This document shows, in pieces, positions 1-10,573 of a stretch of DNA of 64,000 nucleotides. The translations under genes and the position numbers were made by a program. The DNA lies in assembly GCA_949987565.1 (NCBI GenBank), contig OX465105.1:21335221-21399220 (forward strand). The letters run 5' to 3'. Every line of letters starts with the position of its first letter. Positions within the stretch are counted from its first letter, which is position 1. The notes below the pieces were generated by a model. It saw nothing but the letters and a program-made list of their open reading frames with translations, searched no databases and was not told where the DNA came from. Origin of the DNA: Luidia sarsii. Its lineage: Eukaryota; Echinodermata; Asteroidea; Paxillosida; Luidiidae.

Positions 1-425
1 CGAGATGCAAATTGACAAAACGGTTTCGTGCTTTGTCACAATCAGCGTAGTAAACATGAATAGCACTAATAATGTGCGCTCAAATAATGACATCATTTAA
101 AAAAAAATTGAAATTGCCATGGAGGGAAAATCTCAGTGGCATAATGGTGGAATCAATTCTTGGTCTTCACCTTCCAAACGTATCCCAGGAATACCGTGCA
201 AGAAAGTGGAAGTCTTTCAGTCCAGTTGACAGTTCAAGAGCAGTCAAAAATGGTCATCCATTCCTTAATAAGACGCACCGTGGATGGTTTGTTAACTACA
301 ACAACAAAAACACGCTAGAAAAGATATACCTATAAAACTTGGTCCGGCTTTTATCAGATACTTTGGGAGTTTGTGTCTGATTTTGGCCGACTCAAGCCGA
401 CAGCTGGGCTTTTTTTTTTTATCGG

Positions 426-602
426 AGTGGCTGTTGTTACGGCAGTCGTCCGTGTGGTTCCCTGACTTCACAGTATTTGTCAGGATGTTTAGCTCTTGGA
501 ACGAGACTATCAGCTAATAGACTGGTTCAACCAGCCGGCAATGCTGACGAAATACAATCAAGTCAGGGAACCACACAGACGACTGCCGTAATAACAGCCA
601 CT
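426..602. mobile_element. Foldback MITE, family A, copy 1
   Basis: About 177 bp with long terminal inverted repeats: AGTGGCTGTTGTTACGGCAG at the left and its complement at the right end. The arms are about 45 bp and the middle is not palindromic. A second copy lies at 57422-57608 with nearly the same internal sequence. No coding capacity is seen, so it is a non-autonomous DNA transposon. The copy sits downstream of PTB gene 1 and beside a LINE tail. Confidence 0.85.
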
Positions 603-621
603 GCGTTTTTTTATTGACCAA

Positions 622-943
622 CGATGTCATTCATTCATTCATTCATTCCCTCGACTGGATAGTCGTCGGGGGATCTGAGCACAGATGAGGCTGACATCTT
701 TCGCCAGGCGTGTCTGTCGAGCACCGTTGTGAGGAGCTCAGGCGTAGTCGGGTCAGTCGAGGTCTTCATCACGTTGTCTGACCAGGATTTGCGTTGACGA
801 CCACGTCTGCGTCCATCAATATCACCAGGGCTGGATTTCAAAGCCTGACGATGCATGGTTTCTGTGCATCGCTCATAGCCATGCAATTGATTGTAAGTTA
901 CGATGAGTTTGGTGAAATCGATCCCAGGTGGTATTGTGACCAA
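622..943 (-). pseudogene. LINE reverse transcriptase C-terminal fragment
   Basis: A minus-strand reading frame contains GRRRGRQRKSWSDNV, then PELLTTVLDRHAWRKM, then SSVLRSPDD. This order is typical of the extreme C-terminus of endonuclease/reverse-transcriptase proteins of non-LTR retrotransposons. It is followed (minus strand) by an (ATGA)n tail at about 632-648, as in 5'-truncated LINE copies. Only the last ~100 codons remain, with no polymerase core, so it is a dead 5'-truncated insertion. The clade cannot be fixed from this piece. Confidence 0.7.
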
Positions 944-1031
944 CGATTAAAACGATAGTCAGATATTGACCGACGGCCCATTTTTTAAATCAGTGTTTGT
1001 AAGCGGCACAGATAGTTCCCTGATGTTGGTT

Positions 1032-2399
1032 TCAGAGTACCCGCTGCATGGACGTTTCTGACGAGGCTGGCGGCGTGGAGGTGGCCCGGTCGTTGCCCGG
1101 GGCTGGGCCGCCGGCGGCTGCCTGCTCGCCGGCGGGCACGGGGGGCGGCTCCCGGCCCACCACCTCCTTCAGCACGCTGCTGACGGCGGCGTCGCCCAGC
1201 TCCGCCTCGATGTCCACGTCGAAGTTGAGCAGCGTGGGGTCCGAGAACTCCATCATCCGGCGCGAGAACTCCTCGAACTCGCGCGGGTCCATGGGCTCGT
1301 CGGCGGCGGGCGCCAGGTAGGCGCCGTTGCTCCGCTTGCTGCCGGGGGAGCCGCTGCCGCTGCTGCTGCTGCTGGCGCCGAAGTGGAACCACTTGTCCAT
1401 CCAGGCGGCCACCTTGTCCACCAGGGCCGTGGTCTCCTCGGGCGGGCGGAGCTTGGGCTCCATGGCCAGGAGCTCCTTGGCGTTGTCCCGGCGCCGGGCC
1501 GACTCGGGCGGCTGGGCCATGACGCCCGGCCCGGCCTTGATGCGCTCCCGGAGCTTCTCGCTCTTGAGGCAGCGGCTCCAGGACTCGAAGGCCACCTTGA
1601 AGGCCTTGAGGAGGTAGACGACCATGGCCCGGGCCAGCACCGGGTCGCGGCAGAGGAAGGCGTGGCAGATGAAGACCTCGGACCCGGCCGACTTGGCCGA
1701 GCGGAGCGCCCGAAAGTCGTCCACGTTGTTGCCCTTGCAGTTCACGCTGGCGCTGCCGTTGCTGCCTGTCTGGCTGCCCTCGCCGCTGCCGTCGCTGTCC
1801 CGCACCGGCCCCTCGGTCTTGCCATCAGCCTTACCCTCGGTCTTGCCGTCGGTCTTGCCGTCGGTCTTGCCGTCGGTCTTGCCGTCGGTCTTGCCGTTGG
1901 CCTTGCCGCTGATTTTGGCCTCGACCTTGCCATTGGTCTTGCCGTCGGCCTTGTCGTTGATCTTAGCCTCGGTCTTGCCGCTGGCCTTGCCGTTGGCCTT
2001 GCCGTTGGCCTTGCCGTTGGCCTTCCCCTCGGCCTTGGCCTCTTCCTGCTCGGACTTGGCCGGCCGGTAGGTGGTGACGATGGTGAAGACGTTCTGAAAG
2101 ACCTTGTCGGCGGCGCCGTAGGTGACCGAGTAGATGGGGATGAAGGTCTCGCGGCCGTTGCCCTGGCCCGACTTCTCCGTCACCCAGATGCCGCGGCTGG
2201 AGATGGTCAGGCTGACCGTCTGCAGCTCGCGGCCCTGGGCCCGCTTGACCAGGTCGCCCACCGCCGAGCGGGTGCACTCCCGGCCCATCTTCGTCTTGGT
2301 CAGGCTCCGGCCCAGGTAGTGGACGTCGAAGAAGGGCAGCTCGCTGTTGAGCTCCAGCTGCGCCTTCTTCTTCTTCTTGCGGCCCAGGAGGCCCGCCAT
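1032..2399 (-). CDS. FAM43-like PTB/PID-domain protein 1, repeat inserted in the PTB fold
   Basis: 455 residues in one exon. The ATG at 2399 is chosen because it has a strong context (AAGATGG); an upstream GTG-started extension is not needed. After a lysine run (residues 8-12) a PTB/PID domain begins at about residue 21 with FDVHYLGRS, followed by GRECTRSAVGDL and VSLTISSRGIWV. It resumes at about residue 240 with EVFICHAFLCRD and a C-terminal helix to about 275. FAM43 proteins share the YLG, G.GCT..AV and CHA.L blocks. They are presumed cytoplasmic phosphopeptide or NPxY-type adaptors; no partner is visible. Between about 114 and 240 the domain is interrupted by a low-complexity insert. The C-terminal half (Ser/Gly/Pro-rich, acidic patches) has no recognised domain. 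Paralogues lie at 17829-19799 and 28109-32985. FAM43 orthology is weaker than the PTB call. Confidence 0.8.
   Translation of the reverse strand: MAGLLGRKKKKKAQLELNSELPFFDVHYLGRSLTKTKMGRECTRSAVGDLVKRAQGRELQTVSLTISSRGIWVTEKSGQGNGRETFIPIYSVTYGAADKVFQNVFTIVTTYRPAKSEQEEAKAEGKANGKANGKANGKASGKTEAKINDKADGKTNGKVEAKISGKANGKTDGKTDGKTDGKTDGKTEGKADGKTEGPVRDSDGSGEGSQTGSNGSASVNCKGNNVDDFRALRSAKSAGSEVFICHAFLCRDPVLARAMVVYLLKAFKVAFESWSRCLKSEKLRERIKAGPGVMAQPPESARRRDNAKELLAMEPKLRPPEETTALVDKVAAWMDKWFHFGASSSSSGSGSPGSKRSNGAYLAPAADEPMDPREFEEFSRRMMEFSDPTLLNFDVDIEAELGDAAVSSVLKEVVGREPPPVPAGEQAAAGGPAPGNDRATSTPPASSETSMQRVL
1809..2036 (-). repeat. 12-bp coding tandem repeat, GKANGKTDG type
   Basis: Residues about 122-197 of PTB gene 1 are imperfect four-residue units GK(A/T)(N/D/E), encoded by a 12-bp minisatellite. 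The plus-strand unit is GTCGGTCTTGCC or GTTGGCCTTGCC. The most homogeneous stretch is near 1848-1895. All units stay in frame. Confidence 0.9.
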
Positions 2400-2582
2400 C
2401 TTGGGCTTCCCCTCCTCCCCCCGGCCCCTGGTCACGAGCTATCCGACACTTTCCTCTGCTTCCAGTCGCCGGTAGTATGTCGTCGAGTACGGCCGGCACA
2501 GAGCCAGTCTCGAGTGCGTAGAGCGAGAGAGCCAAGGCAGAGAGCCAGAGCACAATTAACAACACGACTCTTGCCTCGTAAC
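2400..2582 (-). other. Probable 5' UTR exon part of PTB gene 1, with 3' splice site
   Basis: On the minus strand a T-rich tract of about 20 nt ends in TTTTTTTTCAG at 2583, a strong 3' splice site. The exon would start at 2582 and run 183 nt to the ATG at 2399. A noncoding upstream exon is therefore likely at higher coordinates. I could not identify it. Confidence 0.5.
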
Positions 2583-2585
2583 CTG

Positions 2586-3208
2586 AAAAAAAATAAAAAA
2601 TAAAAAAGTCAACAGAATATGAAAATTAAACCACCATTATTGCACGATGGATGAAAATGAAATTCATACTGGGAACAATGACATTGCATGCAGGCGGGTC
2701 GAGTCATCCAAAACTAGTCTGGGTTTTTTTTTTTGACTTTGAGAGAGAGAAAGAGAGAGAGATTATAATAATAAAGCACCCTCCACCAACAAAAATATAC
2801 AACAACGGCCTGTATGGGAATAAGCGGTGGAGCGGAACGGTATGTCAACGTCGAGCCGGCCCGTACAGAATGGGGCCCCACAACCCTGCCTATTCTTATT
2901 CAAAACGGCGACCCTGAAACGGCTACCGCCAGGCCGTGGCACAAAGCAAATTATTACGACGATAAGACTGGAAAAAATATCTGTTTCTCCACACAGCGGC
3001 GGGGTGCCATTGTGACACGCCACTAATGGTGATTCTGGACGCGCATTAGACCTCCGTGAATTGCGACTTTTAGGTTTCCCTATAGGCACCCGAGTCCGAA
3101 AAAAGTATAGTGGTTTTTAAAACGGCCAAGTGTGGGGGATGTTCACTGGGTCATATTGGTCGCCATTACAGTAGGGGTGGGGGTAGGAGGGTGAAGGGGT
3201 AGCGGTTG
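2586..3208. other. Intergenic, no gene seen
   Basis: Contains a short GA-rich run (about 2741-2765) and unremarkable sequence. No splice-bounded reading frame or known repeat was recognised. Confidence 0.5.
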
Positions 3209-3582
3209 TTAAAGGCCCAATACAACATTGGGAAGATCAGGAAACATCGATGTCCACAGATTTCCTTCCAATTTTCACAGTCTGTAGATGGGCATGATAG
3301 AATCCTCATGTTGAAATCCTACGGTCTGGGATGCTGTATCTTTTCGAGAAATCTTCACTCAAACATTTACAAATAGTTTATTACTCGCGAGTAATAAACT
3401 ATTTCTTACACAACAGAAAGGTGCGTAGACCGTGACGATTATTTTTCATTTTTCTACTTTCTCAGATTACCATTTGAGCTAAAAACCTTCGCAGTATTGC
3501 TTTTTTTTTTAATATGGTATGGTTTAACACACAAACTGTGGCAATCTTTTGACCTTTACCAGTGCTTTATAGGGCCTTTAAA
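3209..3582 (+). mobile_element. MITE family B, subfamily 1, copy 1
   Basis: Ends are TTAAAGGCCCAATACAACAT and the complement-like AGTGCTTTATAGGGCCTTTAA. An internal palindrome TAGTTTATTACTCGCGAG (3368 onward) is centred in the element. The same sequence in opposite orientation occurs at 12092-12464. No coding capacity. Confidence 0.8.
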
Positions 3583-4357
3583 TACCCGTTTATACCGCGT
3601 GATGTCTACCTTTCTCGGCCGCGATGACAAACGAGCAGCCGTCTGCACCAGAAGTAATTGCGGAGCAAATGTCACGCTATACTTTGCAGAGTATGTTTGC
3701 GTGCGTAGACATGACTTTATTGTGTACCAAAAGGTCCACATGTCGGGGTCATGTTATAGGTGGGCCTTTTGAAATTATTTTTGGCTGTAAAAAAAAAAAG
3801 AGGAGGCAAAACCTGTTATTGTGTGGCTTTCTATAAAGTCATTACATAAAAATATGGGAGTTTGTCAGGGTCGACCTGTTTTTGATACAGTATAGCCGAA
3901 AAAACAAACATGCATCGTGCGGGAAAAAACCTACTGCACTTTTCTAATAACTTCACATCACTACAACATCACAGAGTGAATCGTATTGCATAAAGGTAGA
4001 CGTGCTATTGTGACTGGCATGTGCATAATTATTGTGACACCTGTCCTGTCATGTTCGACAACATTATTCCATTTTGTATGCGCGTCACAGGCTATGATAA
4101 TGTCTACGCTAGACAGTGAATTGTAAATGGGACCTTGAGGCGTCGTACACAAGAAGGCGGCTTTGTCTCTCAACCATGAACGTTTGTTGTTGTTGATAGA
4201 ACCAGTCATTTTATGCCACGGCCATTGTTTGGAAAAAATAAATAAAAAATAATTCCCCGTTCGTTCTTCAATATAGTATAAACGAGTCGCATATTAATAC
4301 ACTTCTCTTGTTCAATTCCAGGAATAGGCACTGAACAGAAAATGAGAATGACGCCAT
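3583..4357. other. Intergenic, no gene seen
   Basis: Ordinary unique-looking sequence between two MITE copies. Short open frames have no recognisable motif or splice context. Confidence 0.45.
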
Positions 4358-4719
4358 TTAATGGGATAACACCACATCGGTCGAGGTCAAAGAATAGTAT
4401 CCATAATTGTCTGATCCATTCATATGCATGGAATAGCACAGCTGTGAAAATTTCAGCTCAATCCGCCATCGAGTCTCGAGAAATATATGCGAATATGTAG
4501 CATTCAACGTCGTACTGTTCCGAAAAATCATTTAGATCTAGGGGTGAGACGTAAACGAATTCTTTTACTCTTTTCTCCAAAAATACAGCATCTTTGGAAG
4601 AAATATTTCAGTGTAAGGTTTCTACCATAACCAACCATCTTCAAACTGTATAAGTTTCGTGTAAATCTCTGAACATTTATGTTTTTTCGATCTTATCAAT
4701 GTTGTGTAGGGGCTTTAAA
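4358..4719 (+). mobile_element. MITE family B, subfamily 2, copy 1
   Basis: Runs from a TTAATGGGATAACACCACAT end to GTTGTGTAGGGGCTTTAA. Internal landmarks shared with the copies at 5951, 7994 and 47882 are TTTCAGCTCAATCCGCC, a GTTCCGAAAAAT block and AACCATCTTCAAACTGTATAA. Non-coding. Confidence 0.8.
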
Positions 4720-5950
4720 GTAAAATCTTCACACTACCAATTGGGCAAACCTTAGCTCAGACTCAGGCTCGGCCAGACGCTCAGGCGTTGGCCGTGGGGT
4801 AATTTCAACGAGGGACAGACGAACCTTGTTTTCTTCACGGTCACTTAAGTTGAAAACTAAAGAGTGCATTGTGAATGTTACTTATTAGCCAAAGCAATAA
4901 TCAGAGTCATGGAACATAAATTGAAAATGGGAAAAGACATGTTTTTCAAAAAACACATGTTGATGCTCAAGCAGTTGTTTGACCTGAACCCAATTTCTTA
5001 TAGCTGCTTAAGACTGTGATTTCTATGCCTGTGATTTCTATGGCTGTTGGCATGTGTACAACCATTGCTAGCTAAGTAAAGGTCACGGGCTGGCCACGTG
5101 GGGTTTAATAATGCCATGAAATTGTTTTCGGCTTTTGTTTGCTTTGCATGGAACGGAGCTTTGGCTGGTAACCTGATTTTGATCACCAAAAGAGTTTATT
5201 ATTTGGCTATAGCTGCATGGTTTGGGGAGATGACTCAATGAGGGCTTGCCCACCTCGACTTGTATAGTTAGCAATGTATGACGGTCCTTGGCTCAGTGCT
5301 TGGCCCGATAGCCTGCTGAACAAAATGCACGGTTTCGGGCCAGGGGTTGGCACTTGGCAGATAAAGGGTAGTTGTGCCTCGTGGTCGTCATAGGCCCCAG
5401 ACGCATCCTAGGCATGGCAGCTCCTATACAGAAGCCACAGCTACCGGTGTTTTTTTTCTTCGGAAATTGTGTGTAAAATCATGTGCAGGATTTACACGGA
5501 AGAACAGCACGTGGAATTGAGAAACCCGAAAATCAATTCAGAGACGTTCCATCAGCAGTGGGCCAACATCAGCCAGACTTCATTTTGCAGATTCATAGAT
5601 GATTATTAATGCATAGCTGGTTATGTATAGCGCGCTTGCGTATCGCTCATGAAAGGTATATGGCGCGCCCAGGCAGGCAAAACTGTTTCCCCAAACGAAA
5701 TTCCATTACTTAATAACGGTTATGCAATTGATAATCGATTTGCACCGCGTGCATACAATCACGATGTGGCTGTACTCTAGCATTAGGGTACAATTTAATG
5801 AGCACTGAATCCCTTATACTATAGGCAATAGGATGAAACCAAAAATCCACATCCCGCTCGGGAGCTCAGTCATGGTGGAACGGCTTGCAAAACGATTTTT
5901 TCAGAGGCTGAAATATCAACAGTAAGTTCAACAGCTTCCTGAGAGATGCA
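4720..5950. other. Intergenic, no gene seen
   Basis: No exon-like frame, tRNA-like box or clear tandem repeat was recognised in this 1.2 kb. Confidence 0.4.
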
Positions 5951-6314
5951 TAAAGGGATAACACAATATTGGTCGAGGTCAAAAAATAGCATCCATATAC
6001 GTTGTCCATGCAACATAGGCCACCTATATGCATGAAATAGCACACCTGCCGGAATTTCAGCTCAATCCGCCCACCAAGTCTCGATAAAATAGCGGAAAAC
6101 CGCTTCATTTGTTTCGCGAAAATGCAGCGTTTACCGAATTGTTCAGGAAAAACGTTTAGATCTCGTTTACTCTTTTCTCAAAAAAATACAGCATTTTAGG
6201 CAGAAATATTTCAGTACAAGGTTTCTACTATAATCATCTTCAAAGTGTATAAGTTTCATGTAAATCTGTAAAAAAAAAAAAATCAATCTTAGCAATGTTG
6301 TGTAGGGGCTTTAA
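5951..6314 (+). mobile_element. MITE family B, subfamily 2, copy 2
   Basis: Begins TAAAGGGATAACACAATATT and ends GTTGTGTAGGGGCTTTAA. Shares the internal blocks of the 4358-4719 copy in the same order and orientation. Confidence 0.8.
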
Positions 6315-6945
6315 GCGTAAAACTGTGCTTAGCTTGACCAATCGTCTTCGGCTGAACGTTGTTAACAGCCATACATTCGTGCGGTGCTGAATGCTCTTGA
6401 CTTGTAATCACACGATCTGAAAAGCTTTTGCTGTAAAGTGGGCTTTCGGCAGGGAATCGGTTTCGGAAGGTTTTTTTTTCAGCCTGAGCAAGATTCCATG
6501 CAGAAGCGGCTCCATGAAATCGGGCACAGATGGCGCACGGTTTGGGTGACGCAGCGTGACTAGCATGGGCGGGAACGACGCCAGCTGATGACGCCATTGT
6601 AATGAATGGTGGAGAACATTGAAGGCAGACAACCGAAGTGGCGGTTGGTCGTATGCCGTCAACAGCAACACGAAAACTGGAGCAACCGGTCTCGGGTTTT
6701 TTTTTCTTCTTCATTTTGATAGTGAGCGAATCGATAGACCCAATATATTGGCTGGACCGTCTGGCGACCCGACTCTGCACGACATAAATCAATTGTGTTT
6801 TTGTATACGAAGTTCTGTTTCCACCTTGACAACGTCGGCGAGCAACTGAACAAATTATTTTTCTGGCTCGCTGTCCAATTCAGAAGTAATACTACTGGGT
6901 ATACCAAATCGAGACTACGCAACATGTTACTGATGCTAACATAAA
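6315..6945. other. Intergenic, no gene seen
   Basis: Several overlapping short frames on both strands, none with a recognisable domain or splice-site support. Confidence 0.4.
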
Positions 6946-7976
6946 CATTAATGGAATGACCTTAAATAGAGTAAAGAAATGTAAGCATCTTGGAGTTGTC
7001 TTAGATGAAAATCTTTCTTGGAGTGACCATATTGATCACGGGGGGGGGGGAAGTTCTGAAAGGAATCCACGTCATCAAGAAGGTCAAAAACAGTTCCACA
7101 GAACACCCGAACCCTTTTGTATAATGCCATCATTTCCTCACCCTTTGACTATTGTGACGTAGTGTGGGGAAACTTCAAGCCAATCTTTAAAAACTGCAGG
7201 ACAGAAGCGCTCGAATAATAAGAAAATTAATGTTGACTGGAATGTTCCAAATAATGTTAACGTAAAGGAACTCAACTGGACTCCTCTCAATGTAACAAGA
7301 CGCCATCATGATGCCATCATGATGCACAAAATCATCAATAATGTTGTGCCACAATACTTGAAAGACAAATTTCACTTGGTCCACTCACACTATGCTCTGA
7401 GGAGAAGTAATATGTATGTTAAAGTCCCTTAACCAAACACTGACTCCTTTAAGTTTTTGATTATAGGGGCGCAACTGCTTGGAACTCCCTGAATGCTAAT
7501 ATTCAAAATGCGCCCAATCTAAAAAGCTTTAAAACCAAAATAAGTTAAAATATGCCACCCGCCTGCTGTTTTGTTGTATATTATTTTGTTGGTTTTCATA
7601 AGCTTTATTATTTTTCTATGTTCTCCTAGTTTTATTCGGTTGGTTGTTTTGTTTCTTGCTTATGGTTTTACTTCTGATATTCTTACCGATTTTTTTCTGA
7701 TTTTATCTTATATCATTAAATCAACAATGTATTTTACTAATTATTCAAACCATCCATATTCTACTATTTTACTATTTTTAAAATTTTCATTTTAAGTGAT
7801 ATTGTTTTAAACTGTTACTTTGTGGGCGGTTTACTAACATTTGAGCTACTGTTGTAAACGTACAGGTACATTTTATGTAATTTATTTTAATTGCATTTCT
7901 TTTTATGCAACTACGGTTGAATGGGCCACCGTGTATATATAATGTGAAATAAATAATAAATATATGAATAAAATTC
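6946..7976 (+). pseudogene. Dead non-LTR retrotransposon, RT C-terminal part plus 3' UTR
   Basis: The plus strand at 6957-7040 reads VKKCKHLGVVLDENLSWSDH, the conserved block just after the polymerase core of Jockey/CR1-type reverse transcriptases. Further on, in shifted frames, are VTRRHHDAIMMHKI (about 7290) and GATAWNSLNANIQN (about 7469-7510). The latter is the usual C-terminal WNSLP-like motif, followed by a stop at 7547. Frameshifts and stops separate the pieces, so the copy is inactive. An AT-rich tail with AATAAATAATAAATAT near 7950 marks the likely 3' end. The 5' part is missing. Confidence 0.75.
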
Positions 7977-7993
7977 AGGGACCCGATGGTAAC

Positions 7994-8364
7994 TTAAAGC
8001 CCCTACACAACATTTCGTATGATCGATAAACAGAAATGTTCACAGATTTACATGAAATTTATACAGTTTGAAGATGGTTATGGAAGAAACCTCGCAATAA
8101 AAAATTTCTGCCTAAAATGCTGTATTTCTGGAGAATAAAAGCAATTGTTTACGTCTCACCCCAAGTTCTAAACGATTTTTCGGAACAATACGTTGAATGC
8201 TGCATTTTCGCGAAACAAATGAAGCGGTTTTAACGATTTTCTCGAGACTCGGTTGGCGGATTGAGCTGAAATTTCCACAGGTTTGCTATTTCATGCATAT
8301 GTTGGATCAGACAACGTATGGATGTTATTCTTTGACCTCGACCAATGCGGTGTTATCCCTTTAA
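7994..8364 (-). mobile_element. MITE family B, subfamily 2, copy 3
   Basis: Reverse-orientation copy: starts TTAAAGCCCCTACACAACAT and ends GCGGTGTTATCCCTTTAA. It lies directly after the LINE tail. Internal blocks match the 4358 and 5951 copies as complements. Confidence 0.8.
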
Positions 8365-10122
8365 CTGTGCACAATATTACCGTAGATCTGCGATTGCGAT
8401 GACAAAATAACAATGCATCGCTTCATCACTGCAAGGAAGCATTTGTAAATTCAATTGTCGTTTGGCTACAAAAAGCTTCCCTGCAATATACGGATAAACA
8501 TGATAGACAATTGCCATGCAGTTTCAAAATAGCGATGTGAATAATAAGTTCGGAAGACATGGTGCTCATTTTCAAATAGGAAATCGTCCACACTTTGTCA
8601 AAGATCCACGCCACAAACCCTCCTTTTTACCAAGTACTGTGGCTATACAATGTTCAGCAGTTTGCCACACTCATTTTTTTTGTATTGTGCTGATACAATA
8701 ATGCATTTCGGCTTGAAGTCAACGGGCACGACTTTTGCCATAACAATGCAAATGGAAAGCATTTTGGGCCAGCGCGCTGCAAAATGCATTCCGATAGCCC
8801 ATATTAACAGCAGTGGTTACAAAAGCCGTTGTTGTATCTCTTTGATACCCAAAATCCTTGTCTCGATTGCACGGGATACTTGTCTCATCAGTTCATGCGA
8901 ACTTTGGGGCACAATTCCCATTGAGTGCCGTTCGGGCGATTCCTGTCCGGTTCCCCCAGATGGCCGTGTCTCTGTGAGCTTTATCTTTCCTCTCCCTGTA
9001 AAATTGCCAGGATCCCACAATGTCTGCGTATTATATTACTGTACTCAATCATAACGAGCGTTTTAATGTGAAGCATTGGCTTGAATGTGTACATGTACAT
9101 ACTGTACATATAGGCCTACACTCGTCATACATACACGGTGTACATAGCTTGAAATAACAATGGACAAACAAAACTTGACACGGCACACTCACCATTGGAC
9201 GGCTGTTCCCTAGGCTCAGGTCCGTGGCCGTTTCATGTTGGCTATCTATACTATAATTACTGTAGTCGAGACAAGTTGAGGTCGACGGTGCAGCTAGACC
9301 ATGACCTCACACGCTGTCGTTAAACAGATCTTACTGGTCCTCTCCCCAATCCAAATGTTGCTCTCGATGGGCCCGCATCGACGGTCGGTGGCGCATGTAT
9401 CGAATCGTAGATAGAGCAAGGAAAGATCGAATCGACGGGTGGGGGGATGTGCTGTGTGCCTTACACGGCGACCTCACCGACACACAATGTACGCATGTAT
9501 GTGTACGTACGCCGGGCGACGCACTCATCCCGACCGCCCCGGGTATTGATCGCACCCCAGGCCCATCATGATGCGCACTTACGTTACATACATACACACA
9601 CGCGCGCAGTGGGGATGCCAACAACCCACTAACTCCAATTGGGCCGTGCACATACGTATACAGGCATTGGCCTCCAGTGAAGCTTTGCAGGTTATCGAAG
9701 AGAGAGGAGGGCGAGAGAGAGAGCGAGGGGGAGGGGGAGAGGAAAATGGCTGTCTCTGACACCGTTCAATTGTCAGCTGGAAATCTGTGGGGTGGAGGGA
9801 GGGGGTGTGACTCGATGCTTTTGTCGATGGCGTCTGCTGTGTGTCTCACTTTTTTCTCTCTCTCTTCTGCCCCGTTTACATGCACGGCTCGGTGATTGGA
9901 TGTTGGCCGAGGTTAGGTTGGGTTGTTTGGAGTTCAGGCTGTAAAATGATTTCCTGGTGGTGGTGGTGGGGGGGGGGGTGGGTTAAGGGCGGGTACGTGA
10001 CGCAGAGGAAAATGGGTGACGTATTTACCCTAATGAAAAAGAGAGAAGAAAGGTGACCTTAACAATGGGCCCTTTTTCGTACAGTGGGGGTATACCTCTT
10101 CATAGGGTACCGGGTATAGCCT
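8365..10122. other. Intergenic, no gene seen
   Basis: Includes a CpG-richer patch at about 9440-9560, a GA-rich run at about 9705-9745 and a G-run near 9959-9980. No exon could be supported. Confidence 0.4.
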
Positions 10123-10146
10123 AACGTTTCGATCCTAGCAGGACCT
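10123..10146 (-). repeat. Conserved hairpin GGTCCTGCTAGGATC plus GAAACGT
   Basis: Minus strand reads AGGTCCTGCTAGGATCGAAA followed by CGT. Stem GGTCCT/AGGATC (one G-U pair), loop GCT. It is one of several dispersed copies (17056, 21531, 24598, 25850). Confidence 0.7.
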
Positions 10147-10192
10147 CCCTCAATGGCAGCATGGCAAGTACAAGAAACCGTATACGTATAAA

Positions 10193-10573
10193 CGCGTTTC
10201 CACTGGACTAAAATTTAACCAAGACGATGGTTAAATTTCCAATGGTCAAATTTGACCGTCGTTCCCACTTGGACTTTTGAGTTTAACTGAGACGATGGTT
10301 AAAGTAACCGAGCTGGCAAAAATCATTTGTGCACAGTGCATGTACGTCGAGTCGCGTTTTACCGAGTGGTGCGTTTCCACTGGACTAATCGGCTCGGTTA
10401 AACTTACCTGGTCTCTTTAACTGGGCAGAGTTTGGCCGGTAAAAGTAATAATTCGGCTCGGTTAAAGTAACGAGAGGAAATTTAACTGGACCGTTTCCAC
10501 TGGACTTAAAGAGGGAAAAGTACCTAATAATCGTCTCGGTTACTTTGACCAAAATAAGTCCAGTGGAAACGCG
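10193..10573. mobile_element. MITE family C, CGCGTTTCCACTGGACT termini
   Basis: About 381 bp bounded by CGCGTTTCCACTGGACT and its exact complement at the right end. The GTTTCCACTGGACT word also recurs inside at about 10372 and 10491, along with GGTTAAA-type units. This suggests nested or tandem insertion of the same foldback family. No ORF. Confidence 0.8.

Noticed and set aside
2400..2435. N-terminal extension of PTB gene 1 from GTG at 2435
   Set aside because: GTG is not a usual eukaryotic start and the ATG at 2399 has a strong context.
1383..2603. 406-codon plus-strand frame with LAVGLAVGLAVG repeats
   Set aside because: It is the complement of the GKANGKTDG minisatellite in PTB gene 1. 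The apparent membrane-like repeat is an artefact of reading that repeat backwards.
9331..9762. 143-codon minus-strand frame
   Set aside because: Ser/Pro-rich start comes from a GA simple repeat; no domain, no splice support.
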